Source: an uncultured Lachnospiraceae bacterium
Lineage (GTDB): Bacteria > Bacillota > Clostridia > Lachnospirales > Lachnospiraceae
DNA: 64,000 nucleotides
Direction of reading: 5' to 3'
Assembly (NCBI GenBank): GCA_958402795.1
Contig: CATXUX010000012.1
Location: 1-64,000 of the forward strand
Shown here: piece by piece, positions 50,502-59,451 of the stretch
How positions within the stretch are numbered: the stretch's first letter is position 1
Layout: the number at the start of each line of letters is the position of its first letter
The notes under the pieces: generated by a model
Databases searched by the model: none
The model's input: only the letters and a program-made list of their open reading frames with translations
What the model was told of the DNA's origin: nothing
Position numbers and translations under genes: made by a program

Positions 50502-51752
50502 TTACTCTTCGTTACCGGCATTGACGCGTTTTTCTTTTCCGGTTTTGAAGTTCACCATATCAATTGTCATATCGTCATACAGGTAAAGCATACTGACCGT
50601 ATGATTCTGCAGAGCGTATGCTTTGTAGCGTTCCTTTGAATCGTCAGAACTGCGCTTTAAAAGCTGGACACACTTCCCCTTTGCGCGGAAATCCCTGGCA
50701 AGGGAGACGGCCCATTTCAATGTCTTTTCCGTATAGACGATCAGATGAAGCTGGCTGGTTTTTACCGGAATCTTCTGCCGGTTCAGAGCATTCATCAATT
50801 CATCGATGATCACGGCAAAACCGATGGACGGCGTCTGCTTTCCGAACTTTTCCAGAAGATGGTCATACCGGCCGCCCCGGGCGATGGCGTCCCCGGTTCC
50901 ATATGTATATGCACGGAAAATGATTCCGGTATAATAGCCGTAATTTCCGCTCATGCTCATATCAAATGTGATGTGCTTCTCCACGCCATAGACAGTCAGC
51001 AGCTTGTAGATCTCCAGAAGCCGGGCAATCGCCAGTCTTGCACGGTCGCTGGAAGTAATCTCCGCCGCCTGCTTGAGTACCTCAATGCCGCCCATGAGTT
51101 CCGGGAGCGCGCCAAATGCCCTGCGCACAGAGGGATCCACTTTCTCATCGTCCAGGATCTCATCCACGCCGAAGAAATTGCGGTTGGTGATTAGCGTATA
51201 CAGCTCTTCTTTTTTTTCGTCCTCCAGACCGGTTGCAGACATCAGACTCTTGAGGAAATCCACATGTCCGATGCTGACCTGAAAATCTTTGAGTCCGACC
51301 TTTTTCAGACCGTCCACGACCATGGCGATCATCTCGGCATCCGCCTCGGTCGAATCCTCTCCGATCAATTCCGCTCCAAGCTGTGTGTTCTCCTTGAGAC
51401 GGCCCTGATAGCTGGAGTGGTTGATGAACGTGTTGCCGACGTAACAGAGACGGATCGGCTGTTCTTCCGATTCAAACAGCGTTGCTGCCGCTCTCGCCAC
51501 AGAAGGTGTGATATCCGGGCGCAGCACAAGTGTATTTCCCTCTCTGTCAAAAAACTTGTATAATTCCCGCGTGGAAATCGTGCCGACTTCCTTGCGGAAC
51601 ACGTCAAAATATTCAAAAGTCGGAGTCTGGATATCCTGATATCCGTACAAATGCAGTACATTATGAAAATGTTCCTGTACCGCCAGTTTTTTTCTGCATT
51701 CTGAATGATAGATATCCCGGACGCCCTCCGGTGTATGTAATTTTTGTTCCAT
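50502..51752 (-). CDS. hisZ: ATP phosphoribosyltransferase regulatory subunit HisZ
   Basis: A 416-residue HisRS-like protein from ATG 51752 (MEQKLHTPEGVRDIY), which is 9 bases after agagagg; an upstream in-frame ATG falls on that site. It has class II synthetase motifs 2 (FRAYTYG region replaced; VLRPDITPSVARAAA) and 3 (ARGGRYDHLLEKFG) but sits with short HisG, which identifies HisZ rather than a true synthetase. It binds histidine for feedback inhibition of HisG. First gene of the operon. Confidence 0.92.
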   Translation of the reverse strand: MEQKLHTPEGVRDIYHSECRKKLAVQEHFHNVLHLYGYQDIQTPTFEYFDVFRKEVGTISTRELYKFFDREGNTLVLRPDITPSVARAAATLFESEEQPIRLCYVGNTFINHSSYQGRLKENTQLGAELIGEDSTEADAEMIAMVVDGLKKVGLKDFQVSIGHVDFLKSLMSATGLEDEKKEELYTLITNRNFFGVDEILDDEKVDPSVRRAFGALPELMGGIEVLKQAAEITSSDRARLAIARLLEIYKLLTVYGVEKHITFDMSMSGNYGYYTGIIFRAYTYGTGDAIARGGRYDHLLEKFGKQTPSIGFAVIIDELMNALNRQKIPVKTSQLHLIVYTEKTLKWAVSLARDFRAKGKCVQLLKRSSDDSKERYKAYALQNHTVSMLYLYDDMTIDMVNFKTGKEKRVNAGNEE

Positions 51753-51783
51753 CCTGATCATCCTCTCTGTTGCCATGCACTTT

Positions 51784-51796
51784 AATGCAGTGCATT
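51784..51796. promoter_or_regulatory. 13-bp palindrome in the his operon leader
   Basis: aatgcagtgcatt is a perfect odd-length palindrome beginning roughly 10 bases downstream of the expected transcription start and upstream of hisZ. A second, overlapping inverted repeat pairs its tgcact half (minus strand) with agtgca nearer the start codon. It suits a repressor operator or a short attenuating hairpin. Confidence 0.5.
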
Positions 51797-51812
51797 GTTA
51801 AAATCACATGCT

Positions 51813-51841
51813 ATTATACGAAGATTTGGCGGACTTGTCAA
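51813..51841 (-). promoter_or_regulatory. Consensus sigma-A promoter of the his operon
   Basis: On the minus strand the -35 is ttgaca (51836-51841) and the -10 is tataat (51813-51818), 17 bases apart: a perfect match. The -35 overlaps the last codon and stop of recU. The untranslated leader is only about 50 bases, too short for a T-box. Confidence 0.92.
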
Positions 51842-52380
51842 TCTCTGTCGTCCCGCATATCCAAATCTTTTTGCAGATAGTTCAGATAAGGCACAAATGC
51901 CTGGTGTTTCCATTCTATAAAATAGTCCGGATCCAGTTCCTCAAAGCGGAAACTTTTCCGTCCGCCCTTCTGGGCACGTTCCCAGTAACGGCAGATCTCA
52001 CGGTAACGCATATAATACAATGCGTCTTTTTCCGTGTAATACAGGATCAGGAACGAAATACCGCCCTGCTTCTCGAATTTATCCATAAATATCATCTGAT
52101 GTTCATGGATATTCTGCAGAGGAAACGTATCAGCGGCGCATTCCTTTGCGTCAAAGCAGACCGGGATCCCCTGCACGGCGCCGATATAGTCCACCGTACT
52201 GATCTTATCAAAATAGGCCAGTGTGATATGGCGGTGCTCCTTGTCGATCTGTACGGGGGTGATCGGAGTCGGTATTTTCTGGATCAGCGCGAGTCCCAGT
52301 TCATCGTAATGCTCATTGGTCCGGTTGATCATATCTTCCAGCGTGGAACCTCTGAGTCCTCTTGAATTCCATGTCGCCAT
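51838..52380 (-). CDS. recU: Holliday junction resolvase RecU
   Basis: A 180-residue RecU, the Gram-positive resolvase. The family start NSRGLRGSTLEDMINRTNE, IPTPITPVQID, and the catalytic region STVDYIGAVQGIPVCFDAKE (Asp, Asp, Glu and Lys) are all present. The start overlaps the stop codon of the pseudouridine synthase by one base (taatg). Confidence 0.93.
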   Translation of the reverse strand: MATWNSRGLRGSTLEDMINRTNEHYDELGLALIQKIPTPITPVQIDKEHRHITLAYFDKISTVDYIGAVQGIPVCFDAKECAADTFPLQNIHEHQMIFMDKFEKQGGISFLILYYTEKDALYYMRYREICRYWERAQKGGRKSFRFEELDPDYFIEWKHQAFVPYLNYLQKDLDMRDDRD

Positions 52381-53366
52381 TACATCACCCCTTTATCACG
52401 GCAGATCTTACAGAATAAAGCCGGAGGCTTAGCAGTAAATTCGTGGCCGCCCAGGTAGGACAATATTCCTTTCGATTCCGGCATTACCAGACGATGCGCA
52501 TGAAGCAGCTGGGATTTTAGTCCGTATTCCTTCTGATACGGTTCATTGACACGGCGGCTTCCATATTTATGGTCACCGATCAGCGGATGCCCCGCAGATG
52601 CGAGATGCGCCCGGATTTGGTGGGATTTGCCTGTGATCAGGTGAACTTCTAAAAGCGTGGCATCCTCTCCGGCGCAAAGCGGGCGAAACGCCGTCTCGAT
52701 CCGGGTGCTGTTCGGAACTTCTTTCTGTATCACCTGCACCTTGTTCGTATGCGTGTCTTTTATCAGGTATCCGTTCAGGTGAGAGCTGTCACGGATCACG
52801 CCGTCCACAAGACAGAGATAATATTTTTCAACGGTACGTTCCTTGAAAAAACGGTTTAATTCCTGCAGGGCGGCCGTGCTTTTTCCTGCCGCCAGGATCC
52901 CGCTCGTATTCCGGTCCAGACGGTTGCAGATGCCGGGACGGAATACCGCCCGGTCCTGACCGGAGAGCTGTCCGCTTTCCATCAGGTATGACGTCAGCAG
53001 CTCTACGGCAGATATATCGCCTTCTTTTGCTTTCTGCGAGAGCATCCCGACAGGTTTGTTGATCAGAAGGATCTGGTCGTCCTCATATAAGATGAGCTCC
53101 CGCTTCAGGCTTCTGCCGCAATGTCCGGCTGTCTGCTTCCCGAAAGAAGAGGAAAAGGCGGATATGGTATCGTCTGACAGAAATAACCGGATCGCATCTC
53201 CGGCGCATAGCCGTTCATTTCCCGCACACTTTTTTCCGTTTAGTGTGATATTTTTTTTCCGCATCATTTTATAGAGAAAGCTCTTCGGCGCCTGATCCAG
53301 ATATTTCCCGAGAAATCTGTCCAGACGCTGTCCGGCTTCCTGCGCGGTTACTGTTACAGTCTGCAT
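52380..53366 (-). CDS. RluA family pseudouridine synthase (RluC-like)
   Basis: A 328-residue enzyme with an S4 RNA-binding domain at residues 10-60 (GQRLDRFLGKYLDQAPKSFLYKMM in outline) and the synthase core with CNRLDRNTSGILA, where Asp is the nucleophile. The ending HQIRAHLASAGHPLIGD is typical. It is the second RluA-type protein in the window. Family assignment is sure; the target uridines are not. Confidence 0.92.
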   Translation of the reverse strand: MQTVTVTAQEAGQRLDRFLGKYLDQAPKSFLYKMMRKKNITLNGKKCAGNERLCAGDAIRLFLSDDTISAFSSSFGKQTAGHCGRSLKRELILYEDDQILLINKPVGMLSQKAKEGDISAVELLTSYLMESGQLSGQDRAVFRPGICNRLDRNTSGILAAGKSTAALQELNRFFKERTVEKYYLCLVDGVIRDSSHLNGYLIKDTHTNKVQVIQKEVPNSTRIETAFRPLCAGEDATLLEVHLITGKSHQIRAHLASAGHPLIGDHKYGSRRVNEPYQKEYGLKSQLLHAHRLVMPESKGILSYLGGHEFTAKPPALFCKICRDKGVM

Positions 53367-53380
53367 AGTTTCCTCTGTTC

Positions 53381-53959
53381 CTATAGTGAGATATTCAAAA
53401 GCAGCCTGCGGATGGATTCTTCGTGTTCTTTCGTGTCGTTTTGCTCCACTGCCTGAATATTGTCCAGACCTTCCGCTCTTGCTAGAAATGCAGAATACTG
53501 GTCAAACAGCTTTACCGTGACGCTTGTAAATCCATTCGTCCGCAGCATGGTCCAAATGTGATTGGTGGTATATTTCAGGTCAGTTTTTTTGTCCGAAATA
53601 TAGCCGAATACCTTGTCGCCGGAAATTACGATGCAGGTGACCGGCATGATTTTATCTTCACTTGTTAAGACCAGATCAAAGACCGTCGTCAGATGCGTTG
53701 TCTTTTCCGTAATTTCGCGTGCCAGGTCTTCGCTGACCGAATGGTACTTCCATCGTGTGATCACACTGACCAGAACCCGTGCCGCCGGAAGACAGCATAC
53801 AATAGCCAGTATGGTCAGCAGATTTTCTCTGGATCCGGTTGTAATGTATCCGGCCAGCAGGAGTCCGGCGATGATGACCACCCAGACGATCACCCACAAA
53901 ATCTCTGTTTTCTTTTTATAGTCCAGATAACCGGCGTTTCCTTTGCGTATTTTTTTCAT
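53381..53959 (-). CDS. Two-helix membrane protein, function unknown
   Basis: A 192-residue protein from ATG 53959, with aaaggag 9 bases upstream. Two hydrophobic helices at about 20-42 and 48-66 are followed by a soluble domain of about 120 residues (LAREITEKTTHLTTVFDLVLTS, CIVISGDKVFGYIS, TNHIWTMLRTNGFTSVTVKLF). No family recognised. It overlaps nothing and lies 14 bases from the next gene, within a run of minus-strand genes for RNA modification. Confidence 0.65.
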   Translation of the reverse strand: MKKIRKGNAGYLDYKKKTEILWVIVWVVIIAGLLLAGYITTGSRENLLTILAIVCCLPAARVLVSVITRWKYHSVSEDLAREITEKTTHLTTVFDLVLTSEDKIMPVTCIVISGDKVFGYISDKKTDLKYTTNHIWTMLRTNGFTSVTVKLFDQYSAFLARAEGLDNIQAVEQNDTKEHEESIRRLLLNISL

Positions 53960-53979
53960 TCGTAATTCTCCTTTGTCTG

Positions 53980-54735
53980 TCATCCGATCACACGCACGAC
54001 CAGGTCAGTGGGCAGGATTTTTGCAGCCGCATGTGCTGCTTTGATCGGCAGTCCGTAAACAGAAATACTCTTTCCTGCCCGGGAATCGAGAAGCGCTTTG
54101 CGCACGACGTCAGGCGCTTTTACCAGTGTCATTTTTTTGAATACATTCTGCAGTTCTCCTGCCACATCGAAAAATTCTGTTTCAACCGGTCCGGGGCAGA
54201 CAGCCGTGACACAGATTCCCTTCTCACGCAGTTCGGCGCCCAGTCCTCTGGAAAAACTTAACACATACGATTTGGTTGCGGCATACACGGTAAGCTGCGG
54301 CTGCGGACTAAACGCTGCAGCAGACGCCAGATTGATGATTCTGCTTCCGCGCGTCAGATACGGCATGCATGTAAACGTCATGCGGGAGAGCGCGATGCAG
54401 TTCAGATCAATCATCTGAAGCTGGATTTTCCGATCTTCTTCTAAAATATCTTCTACGGTTCCGCTTTTCCCGAAACCGGCGGCATTGACCAGCATCCGCA
54501 CATCCGGGTGTTCTCTCAGAAGCGCTTTTTTTAACTGGACATAAACCTGCTTATGAAGCAGATCGCCGTCAAAGATCCGGATCGGGACGGCAGATATGTT
54601 CCGGAGTTGTTCCAGACGTTCCCTTCTTCGTGCGATCACCCAGATCTCATCCAAGTTTTTATAAAAGTGTCCGATTTGTTTTACAAATTCTCGTCCGATG
54701 CCTGAAGAAGCGCCGGTTACAATTACGATTCTCAT
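53980..54735 (-). CDS. Short-chain dehydrogenase/reductase
   Basis: A 251-residue SDR. The cofactor motif VTGASSGIGREF is at residues 5-16, NAAGFGKSG near 88, and the catalytic YAATKSY near 155, preceded by the Ser in NLASAAAF. The N-terminal motif without an early basic residue and DGDLL suggest NADP use is possible but not certain. It resembles the DltE-like group. The start is 16 bases after the pseudouridine synthase gene. Substrate unknown. Confidence 0.9.
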   Translation of the reverse strand: MRIVIVTGASSGIGREFVKQIGHFYKNLDEIWVIARRRERLEQLRNISAVPIRIFDGDLLHKQVYVQLKKALLREHPDVRMLVNAAGFGKSGTVEDILEEDRKIQLQMIDLNCIALSRMTFTCMPYLTRGSRIINLASAAAFSPQPQLTVYAATKSYVLSFSRGLGAELREKGICVTAVCPGPVETEFFDVAGELQNVFKKMTLVKAPDVVRKALLDSRAGKSISVYGLPIKAAHAAAKILPTDLVVRVIG

Positions 54736-54750
54736 AGTATCACCTCTGGT

Positions 54751-55488
54751 TTATTGTTTGTTTCCCCGACTCAGATTTTCACATTCCGTTTCAGTCAGCC
54801 TGCGGTACTCTCCCGGAGCAAGCGCCTCGTCCAGCAAAAGCGGTCCCATCTGCAGGCGCTTCAGATACAGTACCTTTTTCCCGACTGCTTCGAACATCCG
54901 CTTGATCTGATGAAATTTTCCTTCACAGACCGTCACTTCAATCTCCGATATGACCGTGCCGCTTTCTTCTGCGGTCCGCAGAATCCGCAGGTCTGCCGGC
55001 AGCGTTGGTTTTGCTTCTCCGATATCCACGCCCCGGCGAAATGCCGTTACATCTTCTTCCGTCACGTGTCCCAGAATTTTCGCATAATAAACTTTGTCCA
55101 CATGTCTGCGCGGAGACAGCAGGCGGTGTGCGAGCTGCCCGTCATTTGTGATCAGCAGGAGTCCTTCCGTATTGCGGTCCAGCCTTCCCACAGGAAACAG
55201 ATCATTGCGCTGACGCTCCCCGATCAGATCGACTGCCGTCTGTTCCCGGCGGTCCTCACTTGCGGAAATAACGCCCGCCGGCTTGTTGAGCATATAATAT
55301 TCATACCGGATATAGGCGACCGGGGCATTTTGGAACACGACCCGGTCTTGCTCCGTGTCAATACTGCGCTCCGGATGCTTTTCCACTGCGCCGTTTACCG
55401 ACGCAAGTCCTCTGCGGACCGCTTTTTTGATCTCACTGCGTGTTCCCAGTCCCATGTCTGAAAGATATTTGTCCAGCCTGAGCTTCAT
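54751..55488 (-). CDS. RsuA/RluB family pseudouridine synthase
   Basis: A 245-residue enzyme. ATG 55488 follows ggaggtggatatc; a GTG three codons earlier overlaps that site. S4 domain: LRLDKYLSDMGLGTRSEIKKAV. Catalytic region: PVGRLDRNTEGLLLITNDG, with Asp as nucleophile; GKFHQIKRMFEAVG near the end is characteristic of RsuA. It overlaps the rRNA methyltransferase stop codon by 4 bases. Confidence 0.93.
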   Translation of the reverse strand: MKLRLDKYLSDMGLGTRSEIKKAVRRGLASVNGAVEKHPERSIDTEQDRVVFQNAPVAYIRYEYYMLNKPAGVISASEDRREQTAVDLIGERQRNDLFPVGRLDRNTEGLLLITNDGQLAHRLLSPRRHVDKVYYAKILGHVTEEDVTAFRRGVDIGEAKPTLPADLRILRTAEESGTVISEIEVTVCEGKFHQIKRMFEAVGKKVLYLKRLQMGPLLLDEALAPGEYRRLTETECENLSRGNKQ

Positions 55489-56897
55489 GATATCCACCTC
55501 CAGCCGGGCAGATACTTATTCTTTATAGTCTGATTAGCCAGTTTTCCGAATCCGAGCGGAAAACCGTCCACACAGATCAGATACCAGCCTTTCTCTTTCG
55601 GGTGGACGATGTCTTCCACATCCAGCGTCTCGCCCCGGAGATACCGGATCACACGGATGTCGGATGCAGAGAAATCCAGTATTCGTGGATATTCCTCTTT
55701 TTTCAGGCACATGGCAAGTGCCTGGCTTGGCTCAAAACGGTTCTTTTTCAGTTCGCCGAGCAGCAGACCGGAGCGCAGAAAATGGATGCCGCTCAGATCC
55801 GGCAGGTCTTCCGGCATATAATACACCCGGTTTTCCCGGAAATCCAGCCGTCCTTGATCAATCTCCCATGTGATCTCCTGGAGAAACGCTTCCAGTTCCT
55901 CCGGGATCTTCTTCCGTGTCCGGAGTTCATTTCCGCTTCCACGCCGCTTTGCCTTTTGCTCATCTTCCGCTGCTATGTCTGATTCTGATTTTTTCAGTAG
56001 TGCAAGATAATGCCCTTCTCCCTGCATCTTATGCGGAAAGATCCGTACCGTTTTTTTGAGATCCTCCCGGTGTTCTTTCGTGTATTCCGGCCTTCCTGTG
56101 CAAAATCCCGAATATCCGTCCATCTCACAGATCGTAAATTCCGGACAATGCTCCAGCAGATATTCGATCGTCTGCTCGTTCTCCAGCGGATCAAACGTAC
56201 ATGTGGAATACAGAAGCATTCCTCCCGGACGTAGCATGGACGCCGCCTGCAGGATGATGCTTCGCTGCAGACGGGAAAAGTATTCCGGGCCATGCTCTTC
56301 CCATGCTTTTACCATCTTTCGGTCCTTCCGGAACATCCCCTCTCCGGAGCAGGGGGCGTCGATTAGAATCTTGTCAAAATATGCAGGGAAGTATCCGGCG
56401 AGTTTACCGGGTTCCTCGCTTACGACCAGCATATTTTTTGTCCCGAACAGCTCCAGATTCTTCAGTAGACCTTTTGCCCGGGAACTGCTGATATCGTTTG
56501 CGACAAGGACTCCGGATCCCTGCAGCCGGGATGCGAGTTCCGTTGCTTTCCCGCCCGGCGCCGCACAGAGATCAAGTACACGTTCCCCGGGAAAAACCGG
56601 GAGCCGGTCTGCGGGAGTCATAGCGCTTGGCTCCTGTAGATAATACAGTCCGGCGGCATAGTAGGGATGCTTTGCCGGGGCGTACCGGTCCCCGTCGTAA
56701 TAAAAACCGTTGGAAATCCACGGAACCTTTTTCAGCGGCCAAGGAGCGATCTTCTGAAATTCTGCAGCGGAAATCTTTGCCGTATTTACCCGAAGGCCAT
56801 AATAGCGCGGTTCGTCATAGCACCGCAGATACGCCGGATACTCATCGCCCAGCAGGTCTTTCATCTTCTTTTCAAATGTGTCTGGTAAGGATATCAT
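55485..56897 (-). CDS. RsmF/NOP2-type rRNA (cytosine-5) methyltransferase
   Basis: A 470-residue enzyme of the RsmB/Nop2/Sun family. The SAM site is VLDLCAAPGGKATELAS near residue 109; motif IV is DAPCSGEGMFRKD and motif VI is YSTCTFDPLENEQ, each with a catalytic Cys. The C-terminal 150 residues form an RsmF-like PUA and RNA-binding region with GFPLGFGKLANQTIKNKY. It likely methylates a small-subunit rRNA cytosine near the decoding site. Confidence 0.92.
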   Translation of the reverse strand: MISLPDTFEKKMKDLLGDEYPAYLRCYDEPRYYGLRVNTAKISAAEFQKIAPWPLKKVPWISNGFYYDGDRYAPAKHPYYAAGLYYLQEPSAMTPADRLPVFPGERVLDLCAAPGGKATELASRLQGSGVLVANDISSSRAKGLLKNLELFGTKNMLVVSEEPGKLAGYFPAYFDKILIDAPCSGEGMFRKDRKMVKAWEEHGPEYFSRLQRSIILQAASMLRPGGMLLYSTCTFDPLENEQTIEYLLEHCPEFTICEMDGYSGFCTGRPEYTKEHREDLKKTVRIFPHKMQGEGHYLALLKKSESDIAAEDEQKAKRRGSGNELRTRKKIPEELEAFLQEITWEIDQGRLDFRENRVYYMPEDLPDLSGIHFLRSGLLLGELKKNRFEPSQALAMCLKKEEYPRILDFSASDIRVIRYLRGETLDVEDIVHPKEKGWYLICVDGFPLGFGKLANQTIKNKYLPGWRWIS

Positions 56898-56910
56898 TGG
56901 TTCCTCCGCC

Positions 56911-58353
56911 TTATCTGCATTGTCTTAAAATCTCTTTCAGCACTTCCCATGTCTTCTGCGTGGATTCGATGCTCAGCCGTTCATGGTAGGAGTGAATATC
57001 ATACATCTGTGGACCAAAAGAAATGCAGTCCAGTTCCGGTTTCTTTCCACTGAGCAGACCACATTCCAGTCCTGCGTGGATCGTGAGGATCTCCGGGCGC
57101 GCGCCGAATACTTTTTCGTATGCGTCTGCCGCGATCGGGCGGATCCGGGATTCTTCTTTATACATCCATGCCGGATATTCGCTCTCGATCTGATAGGTCC
57201 CGCCAAGCATTTCACACCAGTTGATCAGCTTTTCTTTCATCTCTGTAATCTTTGACGCGGCGCTGCTTCGGACAAGGAAACCAAAAAGCAGATGTTCCTC
57301 ATCGGTCGCAACGACGCCGAGGTTGTCTGACGTCTCTACCAGACCGTCCAGAGAGCGGCTGTATTCGTATACCCCGTTCGGACAGTTCAATAAAAATGTC
57401 AGTACCTTTTTCTGCAGCGCATCTGTCATCGTCCGGAAACTGCCCTTCTGACATACATGTACCTCAAGATCAATCCCCGGTTCATCATGCAGAAATTCTG
57501 CTTTCCACACCTGCAGCATGTGTTCGGCAACACTTTTTATCCGGTCCGGGTCATCTGTTACAAGTCCGATCCGGCAGGAGGACGGGATCACATTATCCTT
57601 TGCTCCTCCGTTTAGTTCACACAGGGAAAAAGAAACTTCCTGCTGCATATGATACAGAAGCCGTCCGGCCAGTTTGTTCGCATTTCCACGCTGACAGTCG
57701 ATCTCCACGCCGGAATGTCCGCCCTTTAAGCCGCGGATCTCCAGATTTACAAGCGTTCCTTCTGTGGTCTTCTGTTCCAGCAGAAGACGCAGGTCAAAGC
57801 GGAATCCGCCGGCACATCCGGCCGTCAGCACACCCTCATCTTCGGAGTCAAGATTCAGCAGCATCTTCCCTTCCAGCGGAGTCAGGTCCACATTCATCGC
57901 CCCGGTCATACCGACTTCCTCATCGACCGTAAACAGCGCTTCGATCGGCGGGTGTTCCAGTGTATCGCTGTCAAGAACAGCAAGCGCCATCGCAATCGCA
58001 ATCCCGTCGTCGCCGCCAAGCGTCGTATCCTTTGCCTTTACAAAACCATCTTCGATATAAAGCTTAAGAGGATCATGCAGAAAATCATGATCGGAATCAT
58101 CCGTCTTTTCACATACCATATCAAGATGTCCCTGAATGATGACCGGCTCGCTCATCTCATACCCCTGTGTGCCCGGTTTTTTAATGATGACATTATTCCA
58201 TTCGTCCTGGATCACCTCCAGAGAACGCTCTTTTGCAAATCTGACACAGTAATCGCTTACTTCCTTTGTATGAAAAGTCCCGCGCGGGATTTTGCTGAGT
58301 TCTTCAAAAAAATAAAAAACTTCTTTGGGTTCTGTGTTATCCAAAACTGCCAT
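56911..58353 (-). CDS. pepD: Aminoacyl-histidine dipeptidase PepD (M20)
   Basis: A 480-residue zinc dipeptidase. The metal and catalytic residues are in IIQGHLDMVCEK (His, Asp), GGDDGIAIAMAL (bridging Asp), TVDEEVGMTGAM (catalytic Glu pair), LNLDSEDEG and the C-terminal HAGLECGLLSGK. It splits Xaa-His dipeptides such as carnosine. Transcribed divergently from ylbJ across 122 bases, in which no strong promoter pair was resolved. Confidence 0.95.
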   Translation of the reverse strand: MAVLDNTEPKEVFYFFEELSKIPRGTFHTKEVSDYCVRFAKERSLEVIQDEWNNVIIKKPGTQGYEMSEPVIIQGHLDMVCEKTDDSDHDFLHDPLKLYIEDGFVKAKDTTLGGDDGIAIAMALAVLDSDTLEHPPIEALFTVDEEVGMTGAMNVDLTPLEGKMLLNLDSEDEGVLTAGCAGGFRFDLRLLLEQKTTEGTLVNLEIRGLKGGHSGVEIDCQRGNANKLAGRLLYHMQQEVSFSLCELNGGAKDNVIPSSCRIGLVTDDPDRIKSVAEHMLQVWKAEFLHDEPGIDLEVHVCQKGSFRTMTDALQKKVLTFLLNCPNGVYEYSRSLDGLVETSDNLGVVATDEEHLLFGFLVRSSAASKITEMKEKLINWCEMLGGTYQIESEYPAWMYKEESRIRPIAADAYEKVFGARPEILTIHAGLECGLLSGKKPELDCISFGPQMYDIHSYHERLSIESTQKTWEVLKEILRQCR

Positions 58354-58475
58354 TTTTCTACCCCTTTCCGGTTGTGTTAATTTTGAAACCCTGGTATCAT
58401 TGTGTCACAGAGGACATAAAAAATCAAGCCGTTTCATATATCTTTCATAAGAATGCTTTGATTACAGAGTTCGCT

Positions 58476-59450
58476 ATGAAATATTCGATTGCAGCAGTGA
58501 TGTCTGTATTCCTTTTTCTCTGTATGCTCCTTGCGCCGGGAGTAGTGTTTGAAGGCGCGTGCAGTGGTCTTCTGCTCTGGTTTCATACCGTGCTTCCGAC
58601 CTTGTTCCCCTTCCTGGCCGTCAGCAATCTCCTCCTTATGACGGGAAGTATCCGTTACATATCCGATGCAGTCGGCGGGATCTTCGCCCGATTGTTCGGC
58701 GTTTCCAAAAACGGCAGTTTTTGTGTGCTTGCCGGTTTTCTGTGCGGTTATCCGGTCGGAGCAAAGATGGCAGCCGATCTTGTATGTGAAGGCTACATAT
58801 CCAAAAAAGAAGGGGAATATCTGCTGTCCTTCTGTAATAATACAAGTCCTTCGTTTATTATGAATTTTCTTGTCCTGAAAACGCTGGGGCGAAAGGATCT
58901 GCTTATGCCGACGCTGGCAATCCTGCTGCTCTCCCCGGTTCTTGTAAGCCTTTTTACCCGCAGGATATACCGGAGGGGTGAATCCGAATCTACGTTTTTT
59001 TCTCCCGGACAGACCGGCGGCGGGTATGCCGGAAACAGAAAACGACCGGATCCGCATCCGGAGAGTGGCGGCCACTTCCTTAAGCTTCTTGACAAGAGCA
59101 TCATGGACAGCTTTGAAACGCTGGTAAAGATCGGCGGGTACATCATACTGTTCTCCGTGTTACTGACACTTTTGCAAAATCTGCCGATCCATACTTCCGC
59201 ATTCACCTGTCTGCTGTCACTGTTAGAAATTACAAACGGGACGGTGATCCTGGGTGGTCTTGCTCTTTCATTTCGGATACAGTATCCAATGCTTCTGTTT
59301 CTGAATGCATTCGGAGGATTATGCGCTGCCGCACAGACGCAGTGTATGATTCAGAGAGCCGGCCTGCCGTTTGTTCCTTATCTCATAGAAAAACTGGCAG
59401 CCGCGCTGACTGCCAGTCTGTTAGGTACGCTGTATCTGTTACTATTCTAA
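58476..59450 (+). CDS. ylbJ: Sporulation integral membrane protein YlbJ
   Basis: A 324-residue polytopic membrane protein of the nucleoside-recognition (Gate) fold. ATG 58476 starts MKYSIAAVMSVFLFLC; the upstream frame lacks a ribosome binding site and hydrophobic start. Conserved parts are FHTVLPTLFPFLAVSNLL, FLCGYPVGAKMAADLV and FCNNTSPSFIMNFLV. YlbJ is needed for spore cortex formation in Bacillus. It converges on the next gene with one base between stop codons. Confidence 0.9.
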   Translation: MKYSIAAVMSVFLFLCMLLAPGVVFEGACSGLLLWFHTVLPTLFPFLAVSNLLLMTGSIRYISDAVGGIFARLFGVSKNGSFCVLAGFLCGYPVGAKMAADLVCEGYISKKEGEYLLSFCNNTSPSFIMNFLVLKTLGRKDLLMPTLAILLLSPVLVSLFTRRIYRRGESESTFFSPGQTGGGYAGNRKRPDPHPESGGHFLKLLDKSIMDSFETLVKIGGYIILFSVLLTLLQNLPIHTSAFTCLLSLLEITNGTVILGGLALSFRIQYPMLLFLNAFGGLCAAAQTQCMIQRAGLPFVPYLIEKLAAALTASLLGTLYLLLF

Positions 59451-59451
59451 A

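Noticed and set aside
50502..51752. HisS, histidyl-tRNA synthetase
   Set aside because: The gene lies directly before short-form hisG in the his operon, which fits the regulatory paralogue HisZ.
51753..51837. T-box or other riboswitch before the his operon
   Set aside because: Leader of about 50 bases is too short and no T-box motif or anti-terminator is visible.
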